Shown here piece after piece: positions 29,787 to 38,589 of a stretch of 64,000 nucleotides of DNA (its first letter is position 1; each line of letters begins with the position of its first letter). Made by a program: the position numbers and the translations under genes. A model generated the notes under the pieces. The model saw nothing but the letters and a program-made list of their open reading frames with translations. It was not told the origin of the DNA and made no database searches. Source of the DNA: Arthrobacter russicus (GTDB taxonomy: Bacteria; Actinomycetota; Actinomycetes; Actinomycetales; Micrococcaceae); assembly GCF_031454135.1 (NCBI RefSeq), contig NZ_JAVDQF010000001.1:1364001-1428000 (forward strand), written 5' to 3'.

Positions 29787-30278
29787 GTGTCTACCCCTAG
29801 CGCACCAACCGCCTGGCTCACCCAGGAAGCTTTCGACCGCCTGCAGGGCGAGCTGGAGGAACTCTCCGGCCCCGGTCGCGTCGAGGTGGTCAAGAAGATT
29901 GAACAGGCACGTTCCGAGGGCGACCTCAAGGAGAACGGCGGCTACCACGCAGCCAAAGAAGAGCAGGGCAAAATCGAAGCCCGCATCCGGCAATTGACCG
30001 AACTGCTGCGCGACGCGCACGTCGGTGAATCCCCGGAGGACAACGGGATCGTCGAACCCGGAATGCTCGTGGTGGCCAAAATCGCCGGCGAGAAGACCAC
30101 CTTCCTGCTCGGCAGCCGCGAAGTCGCCGGCGATACCGATCTCGACGTGTTCAGCGAAAAGTCGCCGCTCGGTGCCGCGATCCAAGGCCACAAGGCCGGC
30201 GACAAACTCAGCTACACCGCGCCGAACGGCAAGGACATCAAGGTGGAGATCATCTCCGCCAAGCCCTTCGTGGGCTGA
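29787..30278 (+). CDS. greA: Transcription elongation factor GreA
   Basis: 163 residues, GTG start with GAGGAGG upstream. An N-terminal coiled coil carries the acidic tip GDLKENGGYHAAKEEQG that enters the RNA polymerase secondary channel and stimulates transcript cleavage. The C-terminal FKBP-like domain includes SPLGAAIQGHKAGD. The tip differs slightly from the common GDLxENxEY version (NGGY instead of NAEY), as in other actinobacteria. Convergent with ilvA across a GC-rich hairpin. Confidence 0.97.
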   Translation: MSTPSAPTAWLTQEAFDRLQGELEELSGPGRVEVVKKIEQARSEGDLKENGGYHAAKEEQGKIEARIRQLTELLRDAHVGESPEDNGIVEPGMLVVAKIAGEKTTFLLGSREVAGDTDLDVFSEKSPLGAAIQGHKAGDKLSYTAPNGKDIKVEIISAKPFVG

Positions 30279-30285
30279 ACCTGGA

Positions 30286-30310
30286 TCCGGCCGGGCGGCG
30301 CCCGGCCGGA
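30286..30310. terminator. GC hairpin between convergent greA and ilvA
   Basis: TCCGGCCGGGC (30286-30296) pairs with GCCCGGCCGGA (30300-30310) around a 3-nt loop, between the two stop codons. No T run. Confidence 0.65.
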
Positions 30311-30311
30311 C

Positions 30312-31604
30312 TCAATGCACCACGATCGGCTGGAAGCCCTCCGCCCGCAGATTCATCAGCACCTGTTCGCAATGTTCATGGCCTTTGGTTTCCATGTTCA
30401 CCGTGATCGAGACGTCACCCATGCTGATCGAACCGCCCACTCTGGTGTGGTCGACGCCGGTCACGTTGGCATCCGATTCCGCGATGATCCGCGAGATCGT
30501 GGCCAATGAGCCCGGTCGGTCATCGAGCAGCATCCGCACGGTCATGAACCGGCCGGCGGCGGAAAGACCGCGTTGGATGACTTTCAGCATCAGCATCGGA
30601 TCGATGTTCCCGCCGGAGAGGATCACCGCGGTAGTACCGGGTTTGGCGCCGTCCAAGTTCAAAGTGCCGTCCAAAAGTGCCGCGACGCCCACCGCACCGG
30701 CCGGCTCGACCACCATTTTGGACCGCTCGAGCAGGAAGATCAGCGCCCGGGCCAGGGAGTCTTCGCTGACCGTGACCACATCGTCGACGAGTTCCCGGAT
30801 GATCGAGAACGGGATCTGCCCGGGCCGGCCCACTGCGATGCCGTCGGCCATCGTGGAGACCTTGGTCAGCGGAACCAGCGCGTCCGCGGCCAACGACGGC
30901 GGATAGGCGGCGGCATTCTCCGCCTGCACGCCGATGATCCGGATCGGCCGGCCCAACTCGCGGGCCCGGCTCTTGATCGCCACCGCGACGCCGGCCAGCA
31001 ATCCGCCGCCGCCGACGCCCATCACCACGGTTTCGACGTCGGGGATCTGTTCCAAGATCTCCAATCCGATGGTGCCCTGGCCGGAGACCACGTCGACATT
31101 GTCGAACGGGTGGACGAAGACCGCGCCGCTCTGCTCCGCATAGCGTTGCGCCTCGGCCAGCGCCTCATCGACGTTGTGCCCGTGCAGCACCACTTCCGCC
31201 CCGTGCCCCTGGGTCGCCGCCAGTTTCGGCAGCGCAACGCCGAGCGGCATGTAGATCCGCGCTTTGATGCCCAACGCTTTGGCCGCCACCGCGACGCCCT
31301 GGGCGTGGTTCCCCGCCGAGGCGGCGACCACGCCGCGGTCCCGGTCCTGCGGACTCAGCCGAGCCATTCGGACATAAGCACCGCGCACCTTGAACGAACC
31401 GGCGCGCTGCAGGTTCTCGCATTTGAAGAACACGTCCGAGCCGATCTGCCGGCCCAAGGCACGCGAGCTCTCCACTGGTGTCTTCTCCGCGATTCCGGCG
31501 AGCAATTCCTGGGCTTGGTAAATATCGTCCAGGCGCACCGGGAGCTGCGAAAGCATCTTGTCCATCTCCCCGGCATCCGCTGCCGGGCTCAGTGTCGGTT
31601 TCAC
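30312..31604 (-). CDS. ilvA: Threonine ammonia-lyase (threonine deaminase)
   Basis: 430 residues from GTG 31604. PLP enzyme converting threonine to 2-oxobutyrate for isoleucine synthesis. The PLP lysine is in GSFKVRGAY, the phosphate-binding loop in GVGGGGLL, and a C-terminal ACT-like regulatory domain begins near 345 (TVRMLLDDRPGSLATI). One regulatory domain, as in the Corynebacterium enzyme rather than the two in E. coli IlvA. The start is uncertain: ATG 31565 is an alternative. The 160 nt upstream contain a 45-codon open frame whose stop overlaps the GTG. Confidence 0.94.
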   Translation of the reverse strand: MKPTLSPAADAGEMDKMLSQLPVRLDDIYQAQELLAGIAEKTPVESSRALGRQIGSDVFFKCENLQRAGSFKVRGAYVRMARLSPQDRDRGVVAASAGNHAQGVAVAAKALGIKARIYMPLGVALPKLAATQGHGAEVVLHGHNVDEALAEAQRYAEQSGAVFVHPFDNVDVVSGQGTIGLEILEQIPDVETVVMGVGGGGLLAGVAVAIKSRARELGRPIRIIGVQAENAAAYPPSLAADALVPLTKVSTMADGIAVGRPGQIPFSIIRELVDDVVTVSEDSLARALIFLLERSKMVVEPAGAVGVAALLDGTLNLDGAKPGTTAVILSGGNIDPMLMLKVIQRGLSAAGRFMTVRMLLDDRPGSLATISRIIAESDANVTGVDHTRVGGSISMGDVSITVNMETKGHEHCEQVLMNLRAEGFQPIVVH

Positions 31605-31764
31605 GCGAGCCGTTCTTTCCCAGCTGTGCCACAGCCGTCATCCAGACCGGGAGGCCGGACTCCCGCGGGGTACCGCAGCGAGCCGGCTTCCGATAGTGGG
31701 TCAATCATTCCGCAGTCGGCATCAATTGCGAAATTCATGTTCACCAGGTGGTCATCCGCCCGGT

Positions 31765-32697
31765 TCAGAGCACCGATTCAATGCCCCACTCGATGCTGAA
31801 GGATTCCCCGGGCTGCAGCCAGCGCAGCCCCTCGGCACTGTTGAAAGCATTGGCCGGAGCGCTCATCGGCTCGATGGCCACGGCTTTATTCCGGCCAGGG
31901 TATCCGGACGTCGCAAATATATGCACATACAGGCATGTATCGTCCTGACGCAGGCTCACGCTCCGCCCGTCCGCAGCGCTGAGCGTGCTGCGGACCCAGC
32001 CGTCGCGGTCGGCGGCCAGGCCGGTATATGCGCGGTCCATCTCGAGCGCGGCCAGTGGCCGCCCAGCACGCAGATCCTGTTCCGCACCGACCGCGTGTTC
32101 GCCTTGCGGAATCAAGGCTTCGTCGGCACTCAAGAAACGCGTCGCCGGAACCGTCAAGGTCAAAGCGTCGGCTGGGAGATCGCCCAGCCGCAGATACGGA
32201 TGTGCGCCCAGCGCCGCCGGTGCCGCGGCCGCGGACTCGTTGCGCAGGGTTTGCCGCACCTGGAGCGAGCCGTCGTCGGCAATCCGGTAGTCGACCACAT
32301 GCAGCAGTTGGAACGGGTAACCGTGCTGCGGATAGATCCGCGCAGCCAGCTGCACGGCGACGTCGGATTCCGCCAGCACCGCGTACTCGGCATTCCGGAG
32401 CAATCCGTGAATCGCGTGCCCGCGGGCCACCTCGGTGATGTCCAGCTGCTGTTCCACACCGCCCAACAGCCAACGCCCGCCGGCCACCCGGTTCGGCCAC
32501 GGTGCCAACGTCAAGCCGGATCCGCCCGGGGCCACCGGTTCGTGGAGCGCCGGCTCGGTGAGTTGCACTCCCGACCGGGCATAGCTGCGCAGGCAGGCAG
32601 CCAACCGGGAGATCACCGCTTCGGCACCCGCGGCGCGGATGCGGAGCATGGAGCCGGGAAGCTCAGGGGCAGCTGCTGGGGCCGGGAAGTCCTTCAT
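31765..32697 (-). CDS. Aldose 1-epimerase (galactose mutarotase) family
   Basis: 310 residues from ATG 32697 (GTG 32706 also possible). Interconverts alpha and beta anomers of sugars, usually galactose. The catalytic His lies in GHAIHGLLRN near 95 and the catalytic Glu in AIEPMSAPANAFN near 281; APWPNRVAGGRW is the family substrate loop. It is divergent from the DeoR-galT-galK genes across an AT-rich intergenic region carrying a tandem operator, so it very likely belongs to the same galactose regulon. Confidence 0.9.
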   Translation of the reverse strand: MKDFPAPAAAPELPGSMLRIRAAGAEAVISRLAACLRSYARSGVQLTEPALHEPVAPGGSGLTLAPWPNRVAGGRWLLGGVEQQLDITEVARGHAIHGLLRNAEYAVLAESDVAVQLAARIYPQHGYPFQLLHVVDYRIADDGSLQVRQTLRNESAAAAPAALGAHPYLRLGDLPADALTLTVPATRFLSADEALIPQGEHAVGAEQDLRAGRPLAALEMDRAYTGLAADRDGWVRSTLSAADGRSVSLRQDDTCLYVHIFATSGYPGRNKAVAIEPMSAPANAFNSAEGLRWLQPGESFSIEWGIESVL

Positions 32698-32752
32698 ATT
32701 CCCCACGCTATAACGCCGGACCCGTGCGGATATGCGAGAATCTCGAGCAATG

Positions 32753-32788
32753 TTATATTTTGTTTGAATAACTTATATTTTGATCGAA
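32753..32788. promoter_or_regulatory. Tandem DeoR-type operator of the galactose genes
   Basis: TTATATTTTGTTTGAA (32753-32768) and TTATATTTTGATCGAA (32773-32788) match at 14 of 16 positions and are spaced exactly 20 bp, about two helical turns. They lie in a markedly AT-rich gap between the mutarotase and DeoR genes. The second copy ends 13 nt before the DeoR start. Confidence 0.65.
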
Positions 32789-32801
32789 AGAAGGAGCGAG
32801 C

Positions 32802-33593
32802 ATGCTGCCACCGGAACGCCACAGCCGGATCCTGCAAGCCCTCCGCGATGCACCCGCGGTGCGCGTCGCAGGCTTGGCCGCAGCACTCGACGTGAGCGAG
32901 ATGACCATCCGCCGGGACATCGAAATCCTCGACGAACAGCAGCTGCTGAAGAAGATCCATGGTGGCGCGAGTCGGCTCAATGCCCTGAGTTCGATCGAGC
33001 CCGGCTTCGCCTCGAAAGCGGACCGGCAGCTGGCGGCCAAACGTTCGATCGCCCGCGAAGCCCTCGGCCTGATCGAGCCCGGCATGACGATCGCGCTCGG
33101 CGCCGGGACCACGACCTATCATCTGGCCGCCAGCCTGGGCCAGGTCGAAGCCTTGACCATCATCACAAATTCGATCAAGGCTGCCGAGGCGTTGCACCAA
33201 TTGCCCAGCCAACCCGCCGTGATCGTCACCGGCGGCGAGCGGACGCCGTCGGAAGCTTTGGTCGGCCCGCTCAGCATCGCGGCGATCAGCACGCTGAATG
33301 CGGATATGTGTTTCCTGGGTGTGCACGGGGTGCACTTGCGCGGATTGAGCAGTCCGAATCTGGCCGAGGCGCAGACCAACGCGGCCTTCATCGATTCGGC
33401 GAACCGGCTCGTGGTCCTGGCCGACCACAGCAAATTCGGTCTGCGGGCCTTGTCGAGCTTCGCCCAGATCGATGAAATCGATGTGCTGATCACCGACGAC
33501 GGCATCTCGCCTCCGGTCCGGGAAACCTACCAGCCACTGGTCGCCGAGATGCGGATCGCCAATGCAGTTCCCGAAACGAAGGCGGCCCGATGA
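32802..33593 (+). CDS. DeoR/GlpR family transcription regulator of galactose genes
   Basis: 263 residues; AAGGAG ribosome site upstream of ATG 32802. N-terminal DeoR helix-turn-helix: VRVAGLAAALDVSEMTIRRDIEIL, then the KKIHGGA hinge. The C-terminal DeoRC sugar-phosphate sensor domain has GAGTTTYHLA and the VLADHSKFG motif. It is the first gene of an ATGA-coupled set with galT and galK, so it most likely represses galactose catabolism until a sugar or sugar phosphate binds. Tandem operator sites sit just upstream. Confidence 0.93.
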   Translation: MLPPERHSRILQALRDAPAVRVAGLAAALDVSEMTIRRDIEILDEQQLLKKIHGGASRLNALSSIEPGFASKADRQLAAKRSIAREALGLIEPGMTIALGAGTTTYHLAASLGQVEALTIITNSIKAAEALHQLPSQPAVIVTGGERTPSEALVGPLSIAAISTLNADMCFLGVHGVHLRGLSSPNLAEAQTNAAFIDSANRLVVLADHSKFGLRALSSFAQIDEIDVLITDDGISPPVRETYQPLVAEMRIANAVPETKAAR

Positions 33594-34711
33594 ATCCCGC
33601 AATGAGCAGCATCCGGCTGGCCGACGGGCGGGAATTGATCTATTTCGACGAGACGGCCCGCCCGCATCCGGAGCCGGACCAACGTCCGCTCGAGCCGCGC
33701 GCAGCAGATGCGGCCGGCGAAGTCCGCTACGACGCACTGACCGGCGACTGGGTCGCGATTGCGGCCCACCGCGGCAACCGGACCTATCTGCCGCCGGCCG
33801 ACCAATGCCCGTTGTGCCCGAGCAAACCGGGGGCCGCCTCGGAAATCCCCGCTGCAGACTACGACGTGGCGGTCTTCGAGAATCGCTTCCCCTCGCTCGG
33901 TCCGGCTCTCGGGTCACTCGCCGAACATACTCCGGTCCCGCCGGTCTGGGGTACCAAGAGCACTGGTTTCGGCCGCTGCGAAGTGGTGGCATTCACCTCG
34001 GACCACCAGGGCTCTTTCGGCACCTTGGGGCCCCGGCGGGCACGCACCGTATTGGCGGCGCTGGCGCAACGCACCGCCTGGCTGAGTGCGCTGCCCGGGA
34101 TCAAACAGGTTTTCCCCTTCGAAAACCGGGGCAAAGACGTCGGCGTGACCCTGCACCACCCGCATGGCCAGATCTACGCCTACCCCTACCTGACGCCGCG
34201 CGCGACGGTCATGGCGGAAGCCGCCGCGAAGCACCACGAGCGGTCCGGGCAGGTGCTGCTGGAGCACATCCTGCACGCGGAGCAGGAAGCCGGCGACCGG
34301 ATGGTGCTGCAAGGCGATCACTTCAGCGCTTTCGTCCCGTTTGCCGCGCATTGGCCGCTCGAAGTGCATCTGGTGCCGCACCGGCAGGTCGCCGACCTGG
34401 CCGGGCTGTCCGGCCCGGAACTCGATGAGCTCGCGGTGCTGTACCTGGACCTGCTGCACCGTTTGGACTCGGTCTACGATTCGCCGACGCCTTACATTGC
34501 AGCGTGGCACCAGGCTCCGGTCGACCCCGGCCTGCGTGCCGTGAGCCGGCTGCATCTGCAGATCACCTCGCCGCGCCGGTCCGCCGACAAACTCAAATTC
34601 CTGGCCGGCAGCGAGGCGGCGATGGGTGCATTCATCAACGACAGCACGCCGGAGCGGATCGCCGGACAACTCCGCGAAGCCGGGCGGCTCCAGCAAGGGA
34701 GTGGGTCATGA
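33590..34711 (+). CDS. galT: Galactose-1-phosphate uridylyltransferase
   Basis: 373 residues. Exchanges UMP between UDP-glucose and galactose-1-P in the Leloir pathway. The catalytic HPHGQ triad is near residue 190 in LHHPHGQIYAYP; CPLCPSKPG near 73 supplies the Cys pair for zinc; FENRFPSL and the second HIT-like segment (EVHLVPHRQ) are present. Length is typical of class I GalT. Coupled by ATGA to both the DeoR gene and galK. A UDP-galactose 4-epimerase gene is not in this window. Confidence 0.96.
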   Translation: MNPAMSSIRLADGRELIYFDETARPHPEPDQRPLEPRAADAAGEVRYDALTGDWVAIAAHRGNRTYLPPADQCPLCPSKPGAASEIPAADYDVAVFENRFPSLGPALGSLAEHTPVPPVWGTKSTGFGRCEVVAFTSDHQGSFGTLGPRRARTVLAALAQRTAWLSALPGIKQVFPFENRGKDVGVTLHHPHGQIYAYPYLTPRATVMAEAAAKHHERSGQVLLEHILHAEQEAGDRMVLQGDHFSAFVPFAAHWPLEVHLVPHRQVADLAGLSGPELDELAVLYLDLLHRLDSVYDSPTPYIAAWHQAPVDPGLRAVSRLHLQITSPRRSADKLKFLAGSEAAMGAFINDSTPERIAGQLREAGRLQQGSGS

Positions 34712-35853
34712 GCCGCGTAGAGTCGGTGCAGCAGGCTTTCCGGGAGACCTTCGGGATGGCTCCGGAAGGCTGCTGGCAAGCCCCGGGCCGGGTCAACCTG
34801 ATCGGCGAACACACGGACTACAACCAGGGCTTCGTATTGCCCTTCGCCATCGACCGGCAGGCCGTGGTGGCCCTGCGCCGGCGTGCGGACGGCCGGGTCC
34901 GGTTGGCCTCCGCGCATCCGGCCAGCAAACCGGTGGCCGGCCGGGTCGCCGACGCCGGAGCCGCCCGGGGCTGGTCCGCTTATCTGCTCGGGGTGGTCTG
35001 GGCGCTGCAGCAACGCGGCGTCGAGGTACCGGGCTTCGACCTGTTCGTCGACTCGACAGTGCCCACCGGAGCCGGCCTCTCATCGTCGGCCGCGCTCGAA
35101 TCCGCCACCGCTCTGGCTCTGAACGAGCTGCTGCAGGCGGGACTGAGCCGGGAAGAGCTGGTGCTGGTCGGCCAGCATGCGGAAAACGATGTGGTCGGCG
35201 CGCCGACCGGGATCCTGGACCAATCCGCGTCGCTGCTTTCCGAAGCGGGCCATGCGGTTTTCCTGGATTGCCGCAGCCGGGAATCCGAGCCGGTTCCGCT
35301 GGATCTGCCCGGGGCCGGCCTGGTCATCCTGGTAGTGGACACCAAGGTCTCGCATGCGCACGCCGACGGCGGTTACGCGGACCGGCGGGCCTCCTGCGAA
35401 CGCGCTGCGGCGGCCCTGGGCATCGCTGCACTGCGCGACCTGGAGCCGGCAGATCTGCCCCGGGCGGAAAGACTCCTGGACCAGGAGACCTTCCGCCGGG
35501 CCCGGCACATCGTGACCGAGAACGCCCGGGTGCTGGAAACCGTTTCGGTGTTGCGCTCCGCTGGCCCCGGCGAAATCGGCGGGATCTTGGACCGCAGCCA
35601 CCGCTCGATGCGCGACGACTTCGAGATTTCCAGCCCGGAACTGGATCTGGCCGTGGCCACGGCCCAGGCCAACGGCGCGTTGGGGGCCAGGATGACCGGC
35701 GGCGGCTTCGGCGGCTCCGCGATCGCCCTGGTCCGGGAGCCCGACGCCGGCAAGGTTGGTGCGGCGGTGGAAGCCGTCTTCCGCACCGCCGGCCTCGCCG
35801 CGCCCGATGTCTTCGAGGTGCTGCCCGGGCCCGGTGCGCAACGGCTGGTCTGA
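34708..35853 (+). CDS. galK: Galactokinase
   Basis: 381 residues. Phosphorylates galactose with ATP. GHMP kinase motifs are the galactokinase signature GRVNLIGEHTDYNQGFVLP (27-45), the phosphate loop PTGAGLSSSAALE (about 117-129) and the C-terminal GARMTGGGFGGSAIAL. Start by ATGA overlap with galT, with GGGAGTGGG upstream. Two strong palindromes follow its stop, separating it from the convergent Bax inhibitor-1 gene. Confidence 0.97.
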   Translation: MSRVESVQQAFRETFGMAPEGCWQAPGRVNLIGEHTDYNQGFVLPFAIDRQAVVALRRRADGRVRLASAHPASKPVAGRVADAGAARGWSAYLLGVVWALQQRGVEVPGFDLFVDSTVPTGAGLSSSAALESATALALNELLQAGLSREELVLVGQHAENDVVGAPTGILDQSASLLSEAGHAVFLDCRSRESEPVPLDLPGAGLVILVVDTKVSHAHADGGYADRRASCERAAAALGIAALRDLEPADLPRAERLLDQETFRRARHIVTENARVLETVSVLRSAGPGEIGGILDRSHRSMRDDFEISSPELDLAVATAQANGALGARMTGGGFGGSAIALVREPDAGKVGAAVEAVFRTAGLAAPDVFEVLPGPGAQRLV

Positions 35854-35877
35854 GCCGAAGTCTGCCGCGCAGGTCCC

Positions 35878-35939
35878 GCGCCGCTGTTTTTGGACAATGC
35901 CGGGGAAATTTCGGCGGCATTGTCCAAAAACGGCGGCGC
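35878..35939. terminator. 25-bp palindrome after galK
   Basis: Arms 35878-35902 and 35915-35939 pair with one mismatch around a 12-nt loop. Each arm contains a TTTTTGG or CCAAAAA run inside the stem. It is the first of two hairpins in the galK/Bax-inhibitor gap. Confidence 0.65.
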
Positions 35940-35970
35940 CAGCCGAATCGCCGGTTGGAACCAGCTACGC

Positions 35971-36005
35971 GAAGAGGGGCCCCGCCGTCAGCGGGGCCCC
36001 TCTTC
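35971..36005. terminator. 15-bp GC-rich hairpin before the Bax inhibitor-1 stop
   Basis: GAAGAGGGGCCCCGC (35971-35985) pairs perfectly with 35991-36005 around the 5-nt loop CGTCA, 18 nt beyond the minus-strand gene's stop. Probable terminator for that gene. Confidence 0.75.
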
Positions 36006-36022
36006 GGATGCGGTTCGGTTAG

Positions 36023-36880
36023 CTAGTTATTCCCTCTGAGCAGAGCCAGGATCCGCAGGATCTCGACGTACAGCCAGATCAAGGTCACGGTCAGGCCGAA
36101 GGCCGCAGACCAGGAGTACTTGGCCGGCAGGCCGTTTTTGACACCCTGCTCGATCGAGGTGAAGTCCAGGATCAGCGAGTAGGTGGCCAGGCCGACCGCG
36201 AAGATCCCGATGATCACGCCGAGCGGAATGCCGAACACCATGATGCCCCGGGCCCCCCAGGGGCTCGCCATGCCAGCGAACATCACCAAACCGATGTTCA
36301 CCAGCGAGAAGATCGCGTAACCGCCCAGGGCGATCATGAAGAACCGGGTCATCTTCGGCGTGGCGCGGAACTTGCCGCTCTTGTAGAGCGCCAGGGTCAG
36401 GCCGAACACGATCAGCGTGCCCAGCACGGCTTGGAACACGATGCCGCTGAAGCGAGCTTCCAAAACTCCGGAGAGCGCCCCCAGGAAGAAGCCTTGGAAC
36501 AGGGCGTAGGCCAGGATCAAAGCCTTGGACGGTTCCTTCTTGAACGCGTTGACCAGGCCCAACACCAAGCCGACGATCATTCCGGGCAGCAACAGGATCG
36601 GGAACACCCAACCGACCGCGGCGCCGACGACGACCAGGCCCAATGTGCCCAGGGTCTTCATCAGCACATCGTCATACGTCATCCGGCCCATCTGGGCGTT
36701 CGACGCCGGCGGCTGGTTGTACATCCCCTGCAACTGCTCCGGCGTGTACACCGGCGGCGGAGTTGCGTATCCCGTCTGGCCATAGCCTTGTGCAGCGTAG
36801 CCTTGCGGCGCCTGCGGCACCGGGGGCTTGTCGCTGAAGTTCTTGTTGTTGGCAAAGACCGGGTTTCCACCGAATGCCAT
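36023..36880 (-). CDS. Bax inhibitor-1/YccA family membrane protein
   Basis: 285 residues. The first ~70 are Pro/Tyr/Gln-rich and disordered (repeated GYxxQGYGQTGYA), then six to seven membrane segments with TMBIM features: a conserved LDFTSIEQGV motif in the penultimate loop and a LRILALLRGNN tail. Bacterial members are proton or calcium leak channel-like proteins (BsYetJ); the physiological role here is unknown. The start has AGGA upstream of ATG 36880. Divergent from an MFS gene. Confidence 0.92.
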   Translation of the reverse strand: MAFGGNPVFANNKNFSDKPPVPQAPQGYAAQGYGQTGYATPPPVYTPEQLQGMYNQPPASNAQMGRMTYDDVLMKTLGTLGLVVVGAAVGWVFPILLLPGMIVGLVLGLVNAFKKEPSKALILAYALFQGFFLGALSGVLEARFSGIVFQAVLGTLIVFGLTLALYKSGKFRATPKMTRFFMIALGGYAIFSLVNIGLVMFAGMASPWGARGIMVFGIPLGVIIGIFAVGLATYSLILDFTSIEQGVKNGLPAKYSWSAAFGLTVTLIWLYVEILRILALLRGNN

Positions 36881-37055
36881 ATTCGTCCTCCATTTCGGGC
36901 GAGTGATCTTTCAACCCTAACAAGTCCAACGGCGCCGACGCACCCGAAGTTCCTCACAATATGGCTAATATTCCGGGTTTCCGGGCTGGTAGGGTGCAGA
37001 ATCTGAGGTAGCAATCGCCGTCGTCGTGGCAATGTCTTGGCAAAGGAGCCGAACT

Positions 37056-38459
37056 GTGAGCGCTTTAGCCGTCTTGGACCGAGTTCCGTGGCTGGAACGG
37101 TCCCGAACCATCGCGCCGCCCGGCTTCAACCGCTGGTTGATTCCGCCCGCCGCGCTGGCCGTGCATTTGTGCATCGGACAGGCCTACGCCACAAGCGTCT
37201 ACAAGACCGCGTTGGTCAAGCATTTCGGCGTGGGGCAGACCGAAATCGGCATCATCTTCTCGATCGCGATCGTGATGCTCGGGGTCTCTGCAGCGGTCTT
37301 CGGCACCTGGGTGGACCGGGGCGGTCCGCGCAAAGCCATGGCGACCGCGGCCTTGTGCTGGACCGTGGGGTTCCTGGTCGGCGCGCTGGGCATCTTCACC
37401 GGCCAGCTCTGGCTGGTCTACCTCGGTTACGGCGTGATCGGCGGAATCGGCCTCGGCATCGGCTACATCTCGCCGGTCTCCACCTTGATCAAATGGTTCC
37501 CGGACCGGCCGGGCCTGGCCACCGGGATGGCGATCATGGGCTTCGGCGGGGGCGCGCTGATTGCGAGCCCGCTCTCCAGCTTCCTGCTCCAGGCCTATGA
37601 TCCGGGGTACAACTCTTCCGCGTCGTGGATCCCCTCCGGCAACGCCGTCGGGCTGCTTTTCCTCACCCTGGCCGGAATCTATTTCGTCTACATGATGCTC
37701 GGCGCCACGTTCATCCGGGTGCCGGCGGAAGGCTGGCTGCCGAAAGGCTTCGATCCCGGCAAGGTGAAGCAGAAGGCGCTCGTGAGCAATGCCAATGTCT
37801 CCGCCAAAAATGCGATCAAGACGCCGCAATTCTGGCTGCTGTGGGTGGTGTTGTTCTGCAATGTCACCGCGGGCATCGGGATCCTGGAACAGGCATCACC
37901 GATGATCCAGGACTTCTTCCGGAACGCTTCGGGCAATTCGGCGGTTTCCGCCTCAGTGGCCGGCGGATTCGTCGGGCTGCTTTCGCTCGGCAATATGCTC
38001 GGCCGGTTCGTCTGGTCTTCCACCTCGGATCTGGTCGGGCGCAAGGGCATCTACATGGTCTACCTGGGCTTGGGCGCGGTGCTGTATTTGCTGCTGACCA
38101 CTGTGGGCTCGTCCGCGACCTTGGTCTTCGTGCTGCTCGCCCTGGTGATCCTGAGCTTCTACGGCGGCGGCTTCGCCACGATCCCGGCCTATTTGCGGGA
38201 TCTGTTCGGCACCTACCAGGTCGGCGCGATTCACGGCCGGCTGCTGACCGCCTGGTCTGCCGCCGGCGTCGCCGGGCCGCTCATCGTGAATGGGATCCTG
38301 GATTCGCAGGGCAAACCCGGAACCTTGATGGCCAGCGACTACCAGCCGGCGCTGATCACCATGGTGGTCCTGCTGGTGGTCGGCTTCGTGGCGAACCTGC
38401 TAGTCCGCCCGGTGGCCACAAAATTCCACGAACCCCCGGCAGTCAAGGAGTCAGCATGA
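37056..38459 (+). CDS. OFA family (oxalate/formate antiporter-like) MFS transporter
   Basis: 467 residues, about 12 membrane segments. Start GTG 37056 has AAGGAG 8 nt upstream. OFA features: a short hydrophilic N-terminus, WLIPPAALAVHLCIGQAYATSVYK in segment 1, WVDRGGPRKAMA (motif A) in loop 2-3, and the large central loop. Members carry organic anions such as oxalate, formate or pyruvate; the substrate here cannot be told. Its stop overlaps the start of a 36-residue membrane protein, a known small partner. Confidence 0.92.
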   Translation: MSALAVLDRVPWLERSRTIAPPGFNRWLIPPAALAVHLCIGQAYATSVYKTALVKHFGVGQTEIGIIFSIAIVMLGVSAAVFGTWVDRGGPRKAMATAALCWTVGFLVGALGIFTGQLWLVYLGYGVIGGIGLGIGYISPVSTLIKWFPDRPGLATGMAIMGFGGGALIASPLSSFLLQAYDPGYNSSASWIPSGNAVGLLFLTLAGIYFVYMMLGATFIRVPAEGWLPKGFDPGKVKQKALVSNANVSAKNAIKTPQFWLLWVVLFCNVTAGIGILEQASPMIQDFFRNASGNSAVSASVAGGFVGLLSLGNMLGRFVWSSTSDLVGRKGIYMVYLGLGAVLYLLLTTVGSSATLVFVLLALVILSFYGGGFATIPAYLRDLFGTYQVGAIHGRLLTAWSAAGVAGPLIVNGILDSQGKPGTLMASDYQPALITMVVLLVVGFVANLLVRPVATKFHEPPAVKESA

Positions 38460-38566
38460 AATCCTCATCACCCGTGGTCTTGGCCCTGGCCTGGCTATTG
38501 GTCGGCGCACCGTTGATCTACGGCGTCGTGCAGACGCTGAGCAAGGTCGCCGCGCTGTTCCAGTGA
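38456..38566 (+). CDS. MFS transporter small subunit (36-residue single-pass protein)
   Basis: 36 residues beginning MKSSSPVVLALAW, almost entirely one membrane helix (about 6-28) with a polar C-terminal KVAALFQ. It is coupled by ATGA to the OFA transporter. A family of such tiny proteins encoded right after OFA-type transporters is annotated as MFS transporter small subunit. This one fits in size, topology and place. It probably stabilises or modulates the transporter; direct evidence in this organism is absent. Short enough to be skipped by many gene finders. Confidence 0.8.
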   Translation: MKSSSPVVLALAWLLVGAPLIYGVVQTLSKVAALFQ

Positions 38567-38589
38567 ATCGCGGACCGGCCCTTTTGCGG

